Of a stretch of DNA of 20,201 nucleotides, positions 7,863 to 15,390 are shown piece after piece. The stretch spans positions 1-20,201 of the forward strand of contig JANYIP010000190.1 in NCBI GenBank assembly GCA_025361995.1, given 5' to 3'. The notes under the pieces were generated by a model, which was not told where the DNA came from, made no database searches, and saw only the letters and a program-made list of their open reading frames with translations. The DNA comes from Streptomycetales bacterium. GTDB taxonomy: Bacteria; Actinomycetota; Actinomycetes; Prado026. Numbering within the stretch: the stretch's first letter is position 1; each line of letters opens with the position of its first letter. The translations under genes and the position numbers were made by a program.

Positions 7863-8419
7863 GACCGCTCCCCCTCTTCGGTACCGAGCCGGGCGGCCAG
7901 CGCCGCGCGACCACGGACCAGGTGGGCCTTCACCGAGCTTTCCGAGCAGCCGAGCGTTTCCGCGATGTCCACGACACCGAGGTCGTAGATGTAGTGCAGC
8001 GAGATCGCCTGGGCCTGCCGGCGCGGCAGGCGGCGAACCTCGGCCCAGAAGTCCTCGTCGGCCGGCGCCAGCTCGGTGTGGCTGTGGCGCATCCCGCCGA
8101 TCCTCAGCACCGCCCGTACCTCGACCGCCCGCCGGCGCACGAACGAGGTCGACAGGTTCGCGCAGACCCTGCGGACCCAAGCCGCCGGGACGTCGAACTG
8201 CTGGATCTCGCGCCACCTGCGGTACGCCGCAATCATCGCTTCCTGGGCGATGTCCTCAGCCGCCGGCGATCCAGTGAGCGCCCGGGCCAGCGAGACCAGC
8301 GACGGGAGCTCACGCGTGTAGAACACATCGAACGACTGGGCGGACCGCAGGCGGCGTGAGTCCACTAGGGAGGGGAGCTCCTCCCACGTGGTCGTCTCGC
8401 CACCCAGCGGATCGGTCAT
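7859..8419 (-). CDS. ECF RNA polymerase sigma factor (SigE-like, sigma-70 family)
   Basis: 186 residues, the usual size for a group 4 sigma factor. Region 2 spans about 29–75 (SFDVFYTREL through EDIAQEAMIAAYRRW) and directs recognition of the -10 element. Region 4 spans about 127–176, with LPRRQAQAISLHYIYDLG and the helix-turn-helix DIAETLGCSESSVKAHLVRG for the -35 element. No extra SnoaL or other C-terminal domain is fused. Its stop overlaps the ATG of the membrane protein, and the 77-bp gap upstream separates it from the hydrolase gene. Autoregulation is typical of the family; I could not identify a convincing promoter in the gap, and the ribosome binding site is weak. Confidence 0.92.
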   Translation of the reverse strand: MTDPLGGETTTWEELPSLVDSRRLRSAQSFDVFYTRELPSLVSLARALTGSPAAEDIAQEAMIAAYRRWREIQQFDVPAAWVRRVCANLSTSFVRRRAVEVRAVLRIGGMRHSHTELAPADEDFWAEVRRLPRRQAQAISLHYIYDLGVVDIAETLGCSESSVKAHLVRGRAALAARLGTEEGERS

Positions 8420-8496
8420 GCTCTCTACTCGCTCGAAGGGGTCCCCCAGGTTGACACGGACGCGGACCGACTTCGGCCCTGGCGTTGGTCCCGAGC

Positions 8497-9531
8497 TCAG
8501 CCGAAGTGCCGCACATCGTCGAGGACCGTCGAGGTGATCTGTCCCCGGCTGGCCAGCAGGAGCAGGTGGGCCGACGTCTCGTTGATCGCCAGCATCTGGT
8601 TGAACCGGTCGAGCTCGTCGAAGTCCCGTTCGCGTCGCGTCCAGCGCAGGAGTACGGCCACCTCGAAAGCCGTCGAGGCGCCGGCCCGCACCGCCAGCTC
8701 GGTCGCCGCGAGGCGTACGTCGTGGTGGGCAGCGAGCTCGTCCACCCGGGCGTGCACGCTGTCGGTGACCGCTCCGTGGGCCGGCAGCAAACGGGCGTCC
8801 GGAATCGCTCGCACCGTTGCCAGCGAGGTCAGGAAGTCCCCCAGCGGGTTGATCGACGGTGCCGACTCGAAGCCGATGGACGGGGTGATGCCGGGCAGCA
8901 CGTGGTCGCCGGCGAAGAGCAAGGCGCGATCAGCGTCGTGGAACACCAGATGCCCTTGCGTGTGGCCCGGCGTCGCGATCGCGCGGAGCCGGCGGCCGGA
9001 AAGCTCAGTCTCACCCGGGGCGAGCCAGTCGTCAGGCTCCTCCCACTCGTCGCCGGTCATCGTCTCGGTCCGGAGGTGGACGGCGATCTCGTCAGCCAGG
9101 ACCGCAGCGCCCTGGGACCGGAGCTTGGACAGCTGGGCCTCCCACGGGACCTCCCGCGGCGACATCGCGATCTCGAGCGACGTGCGTTCGCCCTGCCCGA
9201 GCCCCACCCGGGAGCCGAACTCGCGCCGCAGCTGGACCGCTTCGGTGTAGTGGTCCCGGTGCACGTGGGTGACGAGGATGCGCTGGATGTCCTCGATCCG
9301 GCGGTCGATCGCCGCCAGCGACTCCCGCAGCTGTCTGTGGGCGCTGGGGATGGCCCAGCCGGAGTCGATCAGCCCCACCCCGTCGCCGCCGGCGCCGTCG
9401 AGGAAGGCGTAGACGTTGACGGCACGGAGCGCGTCGCCCAGCAGTGGAAGCGGGATGCGGAACAGGCCGGAGACCACCTCGAACGCGCCGGGGGTGGTCC
9501 AGTCGGCCGTACCGTCGACGTCCGTGCGCAC
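8497..9531 (-). CDS. Metallo-beta-lactamase-fold hydrolase
   Basis: 344 residues with all metal-ligand motifs of the MBL fold: HVHRDH (89–94), the second histidine in GHTQGH (189–194), the bridging aspartate in AGDH (207–210) and the last histidine in LPAHG (249–253). The N-terminal part carries VYAFLDG and LIDSGW as in LACTB2-like and glyoxalase II-like hydrolases. A C-terminal helical extension of about 80 residues follows the MBL domain, as in LACTB2-type proteins. The substrate is unknown. The start is GTG 9531, with AGAGG and CGAGG upstream. It lies 56 bp after the membrane protein gene on the same strand. Confidence 0.88.
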   Translation of the reverse strand: MRTDVDGTADWTTPGAFEVVSGLFRIPLPLLGDALRAVNVYAFLDGAGGDGVGLIDSGWAIPSAHRQLRESLAAIDRRIEDIQRILVTHVHRDHYTEAVQLRREFGSRVGLGQGERTSLEIAMSPREVPWEAQLSKLRSQGAAVLADEIAVHLRTETMTGDEWEEPDDWLAPGETELSGRRLRAIATPGHTQGHLVFHDADRALLFAGDHVLPGITPSIGFESAPSINPLGDFLTSLATVRAIPDARLLPAHGAVTDSVHARVDELAAHHDVRLAATELAVRAGASTAFEVAVLLRWTRRERDFDELDRFNQMLAINETSAHLLLLASRGQITSTVLDDVRHFG

Positions 9532-9587
9532 GTACCTCGGTCCTCTCGCAGCCGGCCACCCGCGACCAGTCTACGAAGCGCCCCGAG

Positions 9588-10475
9588 CTAGCCGAGACGG
9601 CCCTGTTCCGCTGGGTCGAGGTGGCGGCAGAGCCACACGAACGGGAGCGCGGTGACTAGGGCGACTACGGCGAAGACCGGTACCGCGGAGGCAGAAGCAG
9701 ACGGTGACAGCGGGTCCGCCTGCGAACCGAACCACTGATCAGTCGCGATGCTGATGCTCTCGAGCACGAACATCGCGAGCATCGCGCCCACGACGAATAG
9801 ACCCCACGGCGTGCGCATCCAGCTCGCGATGGCCGCAGCGGCGAGGAGCGGCAGCCAGATCGCCAAGTCCTGGACGAAAACTGGGTTGGTCAGCAGCCCG
9901 GTGTCCTGCAGCAACGTGCCAGGGTGGCTGGTGAACATCGCAGGGACGATCTGCGCCAGCCACGCGTAGCCGTTGAGCACCACGATCGTCAGGGCGACCC
10001 CCGCCAGCGGTTTCACGGGCATCCGCGAAGACATCCGCCGCCCGAAGGCCGCGAGGTCACACCGCAGGACCAGCGTCGCGAGACTCCACAGACAGAGCCC
10101 GAGAGTGGCGACGTAGAGAAGGAAGAGATTGTTCAACGGGACCGCGAAGCAGAAGAGCAACGCCTGGTAGAGCAGGTAGGCGAGCGTCCCGAGCCACACG
10201 ACCAGCCCCCGCGTCGATCCACGTGCAGCGCGCCGCATCGCCGTGATGAGCACGGGCAGTCCGACGGCCAGGAGCGCCAGGGCCGTACCTCGCATGTTGC
10301 CGGTGGCGACCTTGGACCCGGTGAGCAGGGAAGGAAACAGGAAGCTGAACAGCGCAGCAGCAGCTGCGACGACGACGAGACAACCCGACAGGAGGTACGG
10401 GAGCTTGCCAGGGCCGAGGACGCTCGACGCCACGTTCGCCGTGCTGACGCGGGCTGCCGTCCTGGTGTCGGTCAC
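9588..10475 (-). CDS. Multipass membrane protein of unknown function
   Basis: 295 residues with about eight predicted membrane helices, for example LPYLLSGCLVVVAAAAALFS, LALLAVGLPVLIT, LVVWLGTLAYLLYQALL, LFLLYVATLGLCLW, GVALTIVVLNGYAWLAQI, an ALLAAAAIASW-type helix, LFVVGAMLAMFVLES and VFAVVALVTALPFVW. No transporter signature, nucleotide-binding motif or catalytic motif is visible. The start at GTG 10475 has only a weak GGTGG upstream. It is divergent from the SRPBCC gene across 185 bp, which should hold promoters for both, and may lead the minus-strand block that includes the hydrolase. Confidence 0.75.
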   Translation of the reverse strand: MTDTRTAARVSTANVASSVLGPGKLPYLLSGCLVVVAAAAALFSFLFPSLLTGSKVATGNMRGTALALLAVGLPVLITAMRRAARGSTRGLVVWLGTLAYLLYQALLFCFAVPLNNLFLLYVATLGLCLWSLATLVLRCDLAAFGRRMSSRMPVKPLAGVALTIVVLNGYAWLAQIVPAMFTSHPGTLLQDTGLLTNPVFVQDLAIWLPLLAAAAIASWMRTPWGLFVVGAMLAMFVLESISIATDQWFGSQADPLSPSASASAVPVFAVVALVTALPFVWLCRHLDPAEQGRLG

Positions 10476-10660
10476 GCCACCAGGCTGTCCGCTGCTCTCG
10501 CCACGAGCTAGAGGCAGAGGTCCCTGGCTCGCGCGGCCGACCCCGCCCGGCGGTGCGCTCTCCTCCAGCCCGTGGTGACGGGACCTCTGGCACTGCCGAG
10601 CCGAGCACGATCGATGAAGCCTGGGACCACTGGCCAGCGAATCCAGCGCGGAAGGTTCCG

Positions 10661-11320
10661 ATGAACCGCCTCTGCCGTCCCACTGCCCGCCGCACTCTCG
10701 CTGTGGCGGCGGGGGCCATCACCCTGGCCGCTGCGCGCAGGCAGTCCCTGCGGTGGGGCGCGACGGACAGCGAGCTCGAGGACGTCATGCCCGGCGACGA
10801 GCTGTTGGCATCAGCTGAGCTCGTCTCGACCCGCGGGATCTCGATCCAGTCACCGCCGTCGAGGGTCTGGCCGTGGATCGCCCAGCTCGGCCAAGGTCGG
10901 GGCGGCTTCTACAGCTATGACTTCCTCGAGAACCTGATGGGCTGCGACATCCACAGCGCGGACACCGTCGTGGACGCGTGGCAGGACGTCGAGGTCGGTG
11001 ACGAGGTCAGGTTGCATCCCCAGGTCTTGATGACCGTCAGCGTCGTCGACCCCGGCCGCGCGCTGGTCCTGCGAGGTGCTGTCCCGATGGGCGAGTCGGC
11101 GCCGCCGTACGACATGACGTGGGCCTTCGTGCTCCACGATGAAGCCGGCGGCGGGACCCGGCTGCTGGTGCGCGAGCGCTACCAGTACCTCAGCCGGTGG
11201 GCAGCCGCAGTCATCGAGCCCGTGGAGCTCGTCAGCCTCCTCATGAGCCAGCGCATGCTCCGCGGCATCAAGGCGCGCGCCGAGCAACCCAAGACCAAGA
11301 TCCACGACGCAGTCCACTGA
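10661..11320 (+). CDS. SRPBCC-fold protein
   Basis: 219 residues. A short basic N-terminus and a hydrophobic stretch (TLAVAAGAITLAAA) precede an SRPBCC/START-like domain starting at about residue 55: ISIQSPPSRVWPWIAQLGQG, then GGFYSYDFLENLMGCDIHSA and VGDEVRLHP. This matches a common actinobacterial polyketide cyclase/dehydrase-like family that binds a hydrophobic ligand; no enzyme activity is established here. ATG 10661 is preceded by GGAAGG 5 nt upstream, so the longer frame from 10553 is not needed. Its stop is 13 bp before the next gene, which has its own AGGGAG site, suggesting a small operon whose second gene has been destroyed. Confidence 0.8.
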   Translation: MNRLCRPTARRTLAVAAGAITLAAARRQSLRWGATDSELEDVMPGDELLASAELVSTRGISIQSPPSRVWPWIAQLGQGRGGFYSYDFLENLMGCDIHSADTVVDAWQDVEVGDEVRLHPQVLMTVSVVDPGRALVLRGAVPMGESAPPYDMTWAFVLHDEAGGGTRLLVRERYQYLSRWAAAVIEPVELVSLLMSQRMLRGIKARAEQPKTKIHDAVH

Positions 11321-11333
11321 GCAGGGAGTCCCC

Positions 11334-11621
11334 ATGAACCAGGACGGAAGCCATGTCGTCTTCGGCACCGGACAGGTCGGTTCCGCGCTCGCCACCCGGC
11401 TGGCGACTCTGGGCCTGAATGTCCGGGCAGTGTCCCGGCACCGCCCAGCCACCACGGCCGACGGGGTCGAGTGGTGGCAGGCTGATGCCCGCGACGCGGT
11501 CGCCGCTGTCGACGCGGCCAAGGGCGCGTCCGTCGTCTACCAGTGCCTCAACGCGCCGTACACCCAATGGGCACAACGGTTCCCGCCGCTCCAGCGGGGT
11601 GTCCTTGTCTCGGCGCCATGA
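11334..11621 (+). pseudogene. N-terminal fragment of an NAD(P)-binding Rossmann-fold oxidoreductase/epimerase
   Basis: Only 95 residues. The start is good (AGGGAG 5 nt before ATG 11334), and the sequence opens with a Rossmann beta-strand and dinucleotide loop FGTGQVGSALA. It continues through an extended-SDR-like region, WWQADARDAVAAVDAA and YQCLNAPYTQWAQRFPPLQ. Family members are usually around 300 residues; here the homology stops near 11600 and the frame hits TGA at 11619–11621. Everything after the second half of the Rossmann fold is missing and replaced by an aldo/keto reductase in another frame. It is likely non-functional as an enzyme, although its transcription and translation signals are intact. 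Confidence 0.7.
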
Positions 11622-12625
11622 TGTTCGGCGCCCTCGGCAACCCCGATCACGACGACTCCATCCGGATCATCCACCGGGCCTTGGACTCCGGGATCAACTT
11701 CATCGACACCGCCGATATGTACGCCGGCGGAGAGTCCGAACAGATCGTCGGCAAGGCACTCAAGGGTCGCCGCAACGACGTCGTGCTGGCCACCAAGTTC
11801 CACGGCCCCATGGGCGAGGACCCCAACCGTCGCGGCAACTCCCGCCGCTGGATCATGACCGCGGTCGAGGACTCCCTCCGCCGGCTCGCCACCGACCACA
11901 TCGACCTCTACCAGGTTCACCGGCCTGACCCGGGCACCGACATCGCGGAGACTCTTTCCGCGCTGACGGACCTGGTCCGCAGTCGTAAGGTGCGCGCCAT
12001 CGGCTCATCGACCTTCCCCGCCTCCGACATGGTCGAGGCCCAGTGGGTCTCCGAGCGGCGCGGACTCGAGCGATTCCGCACCGAGCAGCCGACCTACTCG
12101 ATCCTCAACCGCGGCATCGAGCGGGAGGTCCTGCCCGTGGCCCCGCAGTACGGCATGGGCACGCTCGTCTACAGCCCGCTCGCCGGCGGCATGCTCACCG
12201 GTCGCATCCGCAAGGGGCAGGACACCGACCAGCACCGGGCGACGAGGTTCCGCCACATGACCGACGAGCGGCGCCTCGATATCGTCGAACAGCTCATTCC
12301 GCTCGCTGACGAGGCTGGGCTGTCGCTGACGCATCTGGCCATGGCCTTCGCGATCGCGCACCCGGGCGTGACGTCGGCGATCCTCGGGCCGCGGACCATG
12401 AAGCACCTCGAAGACCTGCTCACGGGCATCGAGGTGGCTCTCTCGGACGACCTGTTGGACGCGATCGACGCGATCGTCCCGCCAGGCACCGACATCGGCC
12501 AGCTCGACATGGCCTACGCCCCGCCCGCCGTCCAGCACGCTCGCCTGCGCCGTCGCCCTGCGTCGGAACGCTCCGCCGCCTGGGTCAGGACTGGGGGCGG
12601 CAGTGTGCCCGACGATCCCTCCTGA
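11618..12625 (+). CDS. Aldo/keto reductase lacking its N-terminus
   Basis: About 335 residues of a TIM-barrel aldo/keto reductase. Visible are the catalytic Asp and Tyr (FIDTADMYAGGESE), the Lys (LATKFHGPMG), the His (LYQVHRPDP), NADPH-loop segments (VYSPLAGGMLTGR) and the C-terminal cofactor site (ILGPRTMKHLEDLL). Homology begins abruptly at CLGAMMFG, so the roughly 15 residues that form the N-terminal hairpin and the native start are gone. The only in-frame starts are GTG 11543, ATG 11567 and ATG 11618. The last overlaps the stop of the truncated Rossmann gene as ATGA, so translation could be coupled to it. The C-terminal tail after PPAVQHARLRRR is probably also read-through past a breakpoint. 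It could be a pseudogene; the catalytic tetrad itself is present. Confidence 0.7.
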   Translation: MMFGALGNPDHDDSIRIIHRALDSGINFIDTADMYAGGESEQIVGKALKGRRNDVVLATKFHGPMGEDPNRRGNSRRWIMTAVEDSLRRLATDHIDLYQVHRPDPGTDIAETLSALTDLVRSRKVRAIGSSTFPASDMVEAQWVSERRGLERFRTEQPTYSILNRGIEREVLPVAPQYGMGTLVYSPLAGGMLTGRIRKGQDTDQHRATRFRHMTDERRLDIVEQLIPLADEAGLSLTHLAMAFAIAHPGVTSAILGPRTMKHLEDLLTGIEVALSDDLLDAIDAIVPPGTDIGQLDMAYAPPAVQHARLRRRPASERSAAWVRTGGGSVPDDPS

Positions 12626-12780
12626 GAGTCCAGCTCGGACAGGTTGCGCGCCCCTGGATTGTGGGTGAGGGCTTTCCAGGAGGTGAACATGCCGGGCAGG
12701 TGCATGATCACGTTGTCCCAGTCGCACCACAGGTAGACCGGGATGTCGAGGTCGGCGAGAGCGGCCAAGGAGTCGCGGTC
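12625..12780 (-). pseudogene. Unrecognised gene fragment
   Basis: Between the aldo/keto reductase and the TetR remnant, the minus strand reads as protein-like sequence, DRDSLAALADLDIPVYLWCD followed by WDNVIMHLPGM and WKALTHNPG, with a normal G/C third-base pattern. It has no convincing start at the right end, where the TetR homology begins within a few bases. At the left it runs on into antisense of the reductase. The family is not recognised. The most economical reading is a piece of a gene trapped between two breakpoints. Confidence 0.35.
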
Positions 12781-13190
12781 GGCAGACCCCGACCGACGCC
12801 CTGGGTGAGCACTTGGTCCGGCAGATGCTCAGCAACTGGGAGGACCCCTCCCACGGTCCAGTCCTGCGCGCGATCCTGCTCATCGCCGGGCACGAGCCCA
12901 CCACGCATGAGCGTCTCAGAAGCATCGTGGAGCATCAGATGATGGGGCCTTCGGCCCACGCCCTTCCCGAGACTGAACGTCTCGCCCGCAGCTCCCTGAT
13001 CGCTTCACAGTTCATTGGACTCGCGTTCATGCGCTATGTCTGGACGACCGACCCGCTCGCGACCATGACCCACGACGACCTGGTGGCAGCCATCGCTCCC
13101 ACCATCCAGCGCTACATCGAGGGCGACATCGGCCCCGTCACCAGTCGACGCCCCAGCCGCCGCCTCCCGGCGAAGCGGCGCCGCTCCTAA
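12781..13190 (+). pseudogene. TetR-family regulator, C-terminal ligand-binding domain only
   Basis: Homology starts at about TDALGEHLVRQMLSNW and continues through ILLIAGHEPTTHERL, SSLIASQFIGLAFMRYVW and VAAIAPTIQRYIEGD to an Arg-rich end. This is the typical C-terminal domain of actinobacterial TetR regulators. The helix-turn-helix half (about 60–80 residues) is absent; the frame upstream of 12781 is open but Arg/Gly-rich and unlike a DNA-binding domain. No ATG or ribosome binding site precedes it; the only nearby start is TTG 12813. As it stands it cannot bind DNA as a TetR protein. It may once have regulated the neighbouring reductase genes. Confidence 0.75.
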
Positions 13191-13264
13191 GAAGTAGCTG
13201 GAACGAACCTGCGGCATCCAGGGCAGAAGCGGCAAGCCCAGCTTCCCCACGCCAGCCTCGGACG

Positions 13265-13292
13265 TGACCTCTGGGAATCGACCCAGAGGTCA
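13265..13292 (+). terminator. Perfect 11-bp stem hairpin after the TetR remnant
   Basis: TGACCTCTGGG at 13265–13275 pairs perfectly with CCCAGAGGTCA at 13282–13292 around the loop AATCGA. It lies 75 bp after the TetR stop and has no T-run, as is common for actinobacterial terminator hairpins. It could also act on minus-strand transcription. Confidence 0.45.
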
Positions 13293-13436
13293 ATGCGCGG
13301 CAAAGGTGACTTGAGCCGCGGCATCGTCCACCGACGTCCGTGAACGTCCCTCTATGGGCGGGCAACCCACGAGAAGCAATGCCAAGGGCGGGCGAAGTAT
13401 CGTCAGGCTTACCACATCTTGCCGACAACAAATCAC

Positions 13437-13459
13437 GGCCATGATCATTGATCATGGCC
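13437..13459. repeat. 23-bp palindrome with 1-bp centre
   Basis: GGCCATGATCA (13437–13447), T, then TGATCATGGCC (13449–13459) is perfectly dyad-symmetric. The 11-bp arms and the near-absence of a loop suit a dimeric-protein binding site better than a terminator. No intact regulator gene is adjacent; the TetR remnant nearby has lost its DNA-binding half. Confidence 0.5.
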
Positions 13460-13492
13460 CTGACCTGCACTTGCTTCGGAGCGGGGGCAGTG

Positions 13493-13677
13493 TCACCTCG
13501 GCATGAGGTTCGACCCGATGATCCGCCGGACGTCGGTGTCGTCTCCGTCGCCAAGCCCCTTGACCATGGGCACGCCGGCACCGGGTCGGCAGCCACGGCG
13601 ACGCTCCAGCAGTAGCCCAGCGCCCGCCGCAGGCTCCGAACACTCGGCGACCCACACTCGGCGTCAGACATGTCGTC
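13493..13677 (-). pseudogene. Frameshifted C-terminal remnant of a HEAT-repeat protein
   Basis: Downstream of the aldehyde dehydrogenase the minus strand first reads SPSVRSLRRALGYCWSVAVA, then after a frame change near 13590 reads GVPMVKGLGDGDDTDVRRII to a TGA at 13493–13495. In actinobacterial HEAT-repeat proteins these two pieces belong to one continuous C-terminus of the type VRxLRRALGYxWSVAVAADP…DPDVRWIVRxNL. The N-terminal part and start are missing; the fragment begins right at the end of the aldehyde dehydrogenase gene. Identification is from memory of the family pattern, not from a search. Confidence 0.5.
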
Positions 13678-13703
13678 CGGACTTTTGAGCAAGGGGCGAC
13701 GGG

Positions 13704-15146
13704 TCAGAAGAAGGCCGCGGGCACCGACTGGTAGGCGACCGGCCGCAGGAACCTCGCCATCGCCGCGGTGCCCACGGAAGTGTGCAGCGAGTTGGTGGTC
13801 GCCGGGTGCGGGCCACCGTGCTGCTGACCCGCCGCGACCGCAACCCCAGTGGGCCAACCGTTCCACACGACCCGTCCGGCCAACCGCCCCAGCCGACGTA
13901 CGACCGTGGCGGCGAGCGGCTCGGTCTCGCTGCCGTGGACGGTCGCCACCAGGCAGCCCTCCAGCTGATCGAGAAGCCCCGCCATTTCTTCCGCCGAGCC
14001 GTACTCGACCACGACCGCCCCCGGGCCGAAGCACTCGGTGCGCAGCAGCTCCGGGTGCTCCCTCGCCGTCCTCGCACTGGCCGCGAGGACGACCGGACCG
14101 CTGTGTGCACCGGGAACGACTGAGTCTGACGAATCCACCAAGGTGCGCACGCCGGGCAATGCCTCGAGCCGAGAGACGTTGCTGCGGAACAGGTCTGCCA
14201 CGCCGGCGTGCAACATGACGCCAGGCTCGCGAGCGGCAGCCTCGGCGGCGACGAGCTCGGTCAGCCCGGAGCCCGCCGGGACCAGCAACAGCCCGGGATT
14301 CGTGCAGAACTGACCGGTGCCCAACGTCAGCGAGTCGACGTACCCGACGGCGAGGGACACGCCCTGTGCGGCGGCGCCGGGAGTGACGACGACCGGGTTG
14401 ACGCTGCCGAGCTCACCGTAGAACGGGATGGGGTCGGGCCGCCCCACAGCCAAGTCGAACAGCGCCCGCCCACCGGCGTACGAGCCGGTAAACGCCGCCG
14501 CCCGGATGGACGGGTGCTGCACGAGCTGACGCCCGGCGTCGTACCCGTGGACGATCCCGAACGTGCCGGCGGGCGCGCCTGCCGACTCGAGTGCGGCAGC
14601 CACAAGGGCGCCAGTGGCAGCACTGGTCTGCGGATGGGCGGGGTGCGCCTTGACGACCACGGGGCAGCCTGCGGCCAGCGCCGAGGCGGTGTCCCCGCCG
14701 GGCACGCTGAAGGCGAACGGGAAGTTGCTTGCGCCGTAGACCGCCACCGGCCCCACCGGGACCAGCATCCGGCGCAGCTCCGGGTGGCCGGCCGGCGGCG
14801 GCCCGGCGACCTCGGGGTCGAGCAAGGCGCGGTCGATCGCCCCCTGCTCGACGGCCGTCGCGAACATGCGCAGCTGGAACGTGGTGCGGGCCAGCTCGCC
14901 GGTGAGCCGCGGGCCGCCCAGGCCGGTCTCGCGATCGGCCAGGGGGACGAGCTCGTCGGCTGCCGCGTCCAGCCGGTCGGCGATGGTGCCCAGGGCCGTC
15001 GAACGCATGGCTGCAGTCACATCAGCCCAACCGTCGGCGGCCTGACCGGCGGCGCGTACGACCTCATCGAGACTGGCGAGGGAGGTGTCCTCGAGCACCG
15101 GGCCGAAGGGCTCCCCGGTACGAGGATCGACGGACTGGGTGGGCAC
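13704..15146 (-). CDS. Aldehyde dehydrogenase, alpha-ketoglutarate semialdehyde dehydrogenase type
   Basis: 480 residues, full length for the NAD(P)-dependent aldehyde dehydrogenase superfamily. Visible residues are the oxyanion Asn in GASNFPF (N141), the cofactor lysine in VVKAHPAHP (K166), the general base in GELGSVNP (E245) and the nucleophile in GTGQFCTNPG (C281). The HPAHP and QFCTNPG forms are typical of alpha-ketoglutarate semialdehyde dehydrogenases, which convert that semialdehyde to 2-oxoglutarate in the non-phosphorylative arabinose/xylose, glucarate and hydroxyproline routes. No dehydratase, kinase or permease of such a pathway is adjacent, so the pathway is open. The GTG start at 15146 has GAGG 5 nt upstream. 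It seems to be transcribed alone. Confidence 0.88.
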   Translation of the reverse strand: MPTQSVDPRTGEPFGPVLEDTSLASLDEVVRAAGQAADGWADVTAAMRSTALGTIADRLDAAADELVPLADRETGLGGPRLTGELARTTFQLRMFATAVEQGAIDRALLDPEVAGPPPAGHPELRRMLVPVGPVAVYGASNFPFAFSVPGGDTASALAAGCPVVVKAHPAHPQTSAATGALVAAALESAGAPAGTFGIVHGYDAGRQLVQHPSIRAAAFTGSYAGGRALFDLAVGRPDPIPFYGELGSVNPVVVTPGAAAQGVSLAVGYVDSLTLGTGQFCTNPGLLLVPAGSGLTELVAAEAAAREPGVMLHAGVADLFRSNVSRLEALPGVRTLVDSSDSVVPGAHSGPVVLAASARTAREHPELLRTECFGPGAVVVEYGSAEEMAGLLDQLEGCLVATVHGSETEPLAATVVRRLGRLAGRVVWNGWPTGVAVAAGQQHGGPHPATTNSLHTSVGTAAMARFLRPVAYQSVPAAFF

Positions 15147-15390
15147 GGCTACCTCGATGGCTTCGGTGGGACGGGCAGGACAGTGAGCAGGAGGTGCAGG
15201 AGACGGTCAGCCTCGGCGGCAGTCTCACGATCGATCTCGTACCCGTACGGATGACGCCGGCGCGCATCAACGAGAACACCCTGACCCACCAGCAGGCGCG
15301 AAACCAACTACTACAGTCACCACACCGCCCCGACTACCGTCGGAGCGTCACTTGCGAGCCTCCACTGAAGTCGGCACGCGACAGTCGGGT

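Larger units (their letters stand above)
13191..13492. other. Gene-free stretch with two strong inverted repeats
   Basis: No reading frame here has coding-like third-base bias or recognisable homology. It contains the 11-bp-stem hairpin at 13265–13292 and the 23-bp palindrome at 13437–13459. The part around 13395–13460 is clearly richer in A/T than its surroundings. Confidence 0.6.

Noticed and set aside
7863..8216. Upstream extension of the anti-sigma-position gene
   Set aside because: It overlaps the ECF sigma gene in another frame and encodes Arg/Gly/Pro-rich sequence; the ATGA overlap gives a natural start at 7862.
8420..8496. Autoregulatory ECF promoter upstream of the sigma gene
   Set aside because: A GGGACC element is present on the minus strand, but no convincing -10 partner at proper spacing, so it was not annotated.
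8485..9591. 368-codon plus-strand open frame opposite the hydrolase
   Set aside because: Antisense to a gene with a complete set of metallo-beta-lactamase motifs.
12005..12925. 306-codon minus-strand open frame across the reductase and TetR remnants
   Set aside because: It crosses three unrelated fragments and is antisense to recognised reductase and TetR sequence; only the part at 12625–12780, in a different minus frame, looks coding.
13265..13459. The two inverted repeats as a CRISPR or tandem-repeat array
   Set aside because: The hairpin and the palindrome differ in sequence and occur once each; no regularly spaced direct repeats are present in the window.
14208..15254. 348-codon plus-strand open frame opposite the aldehyde dehydrogenase
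   Set aside because: Antisense to the catalytic region of a full-length enzyme; Arg/Gly-rich product without domains.
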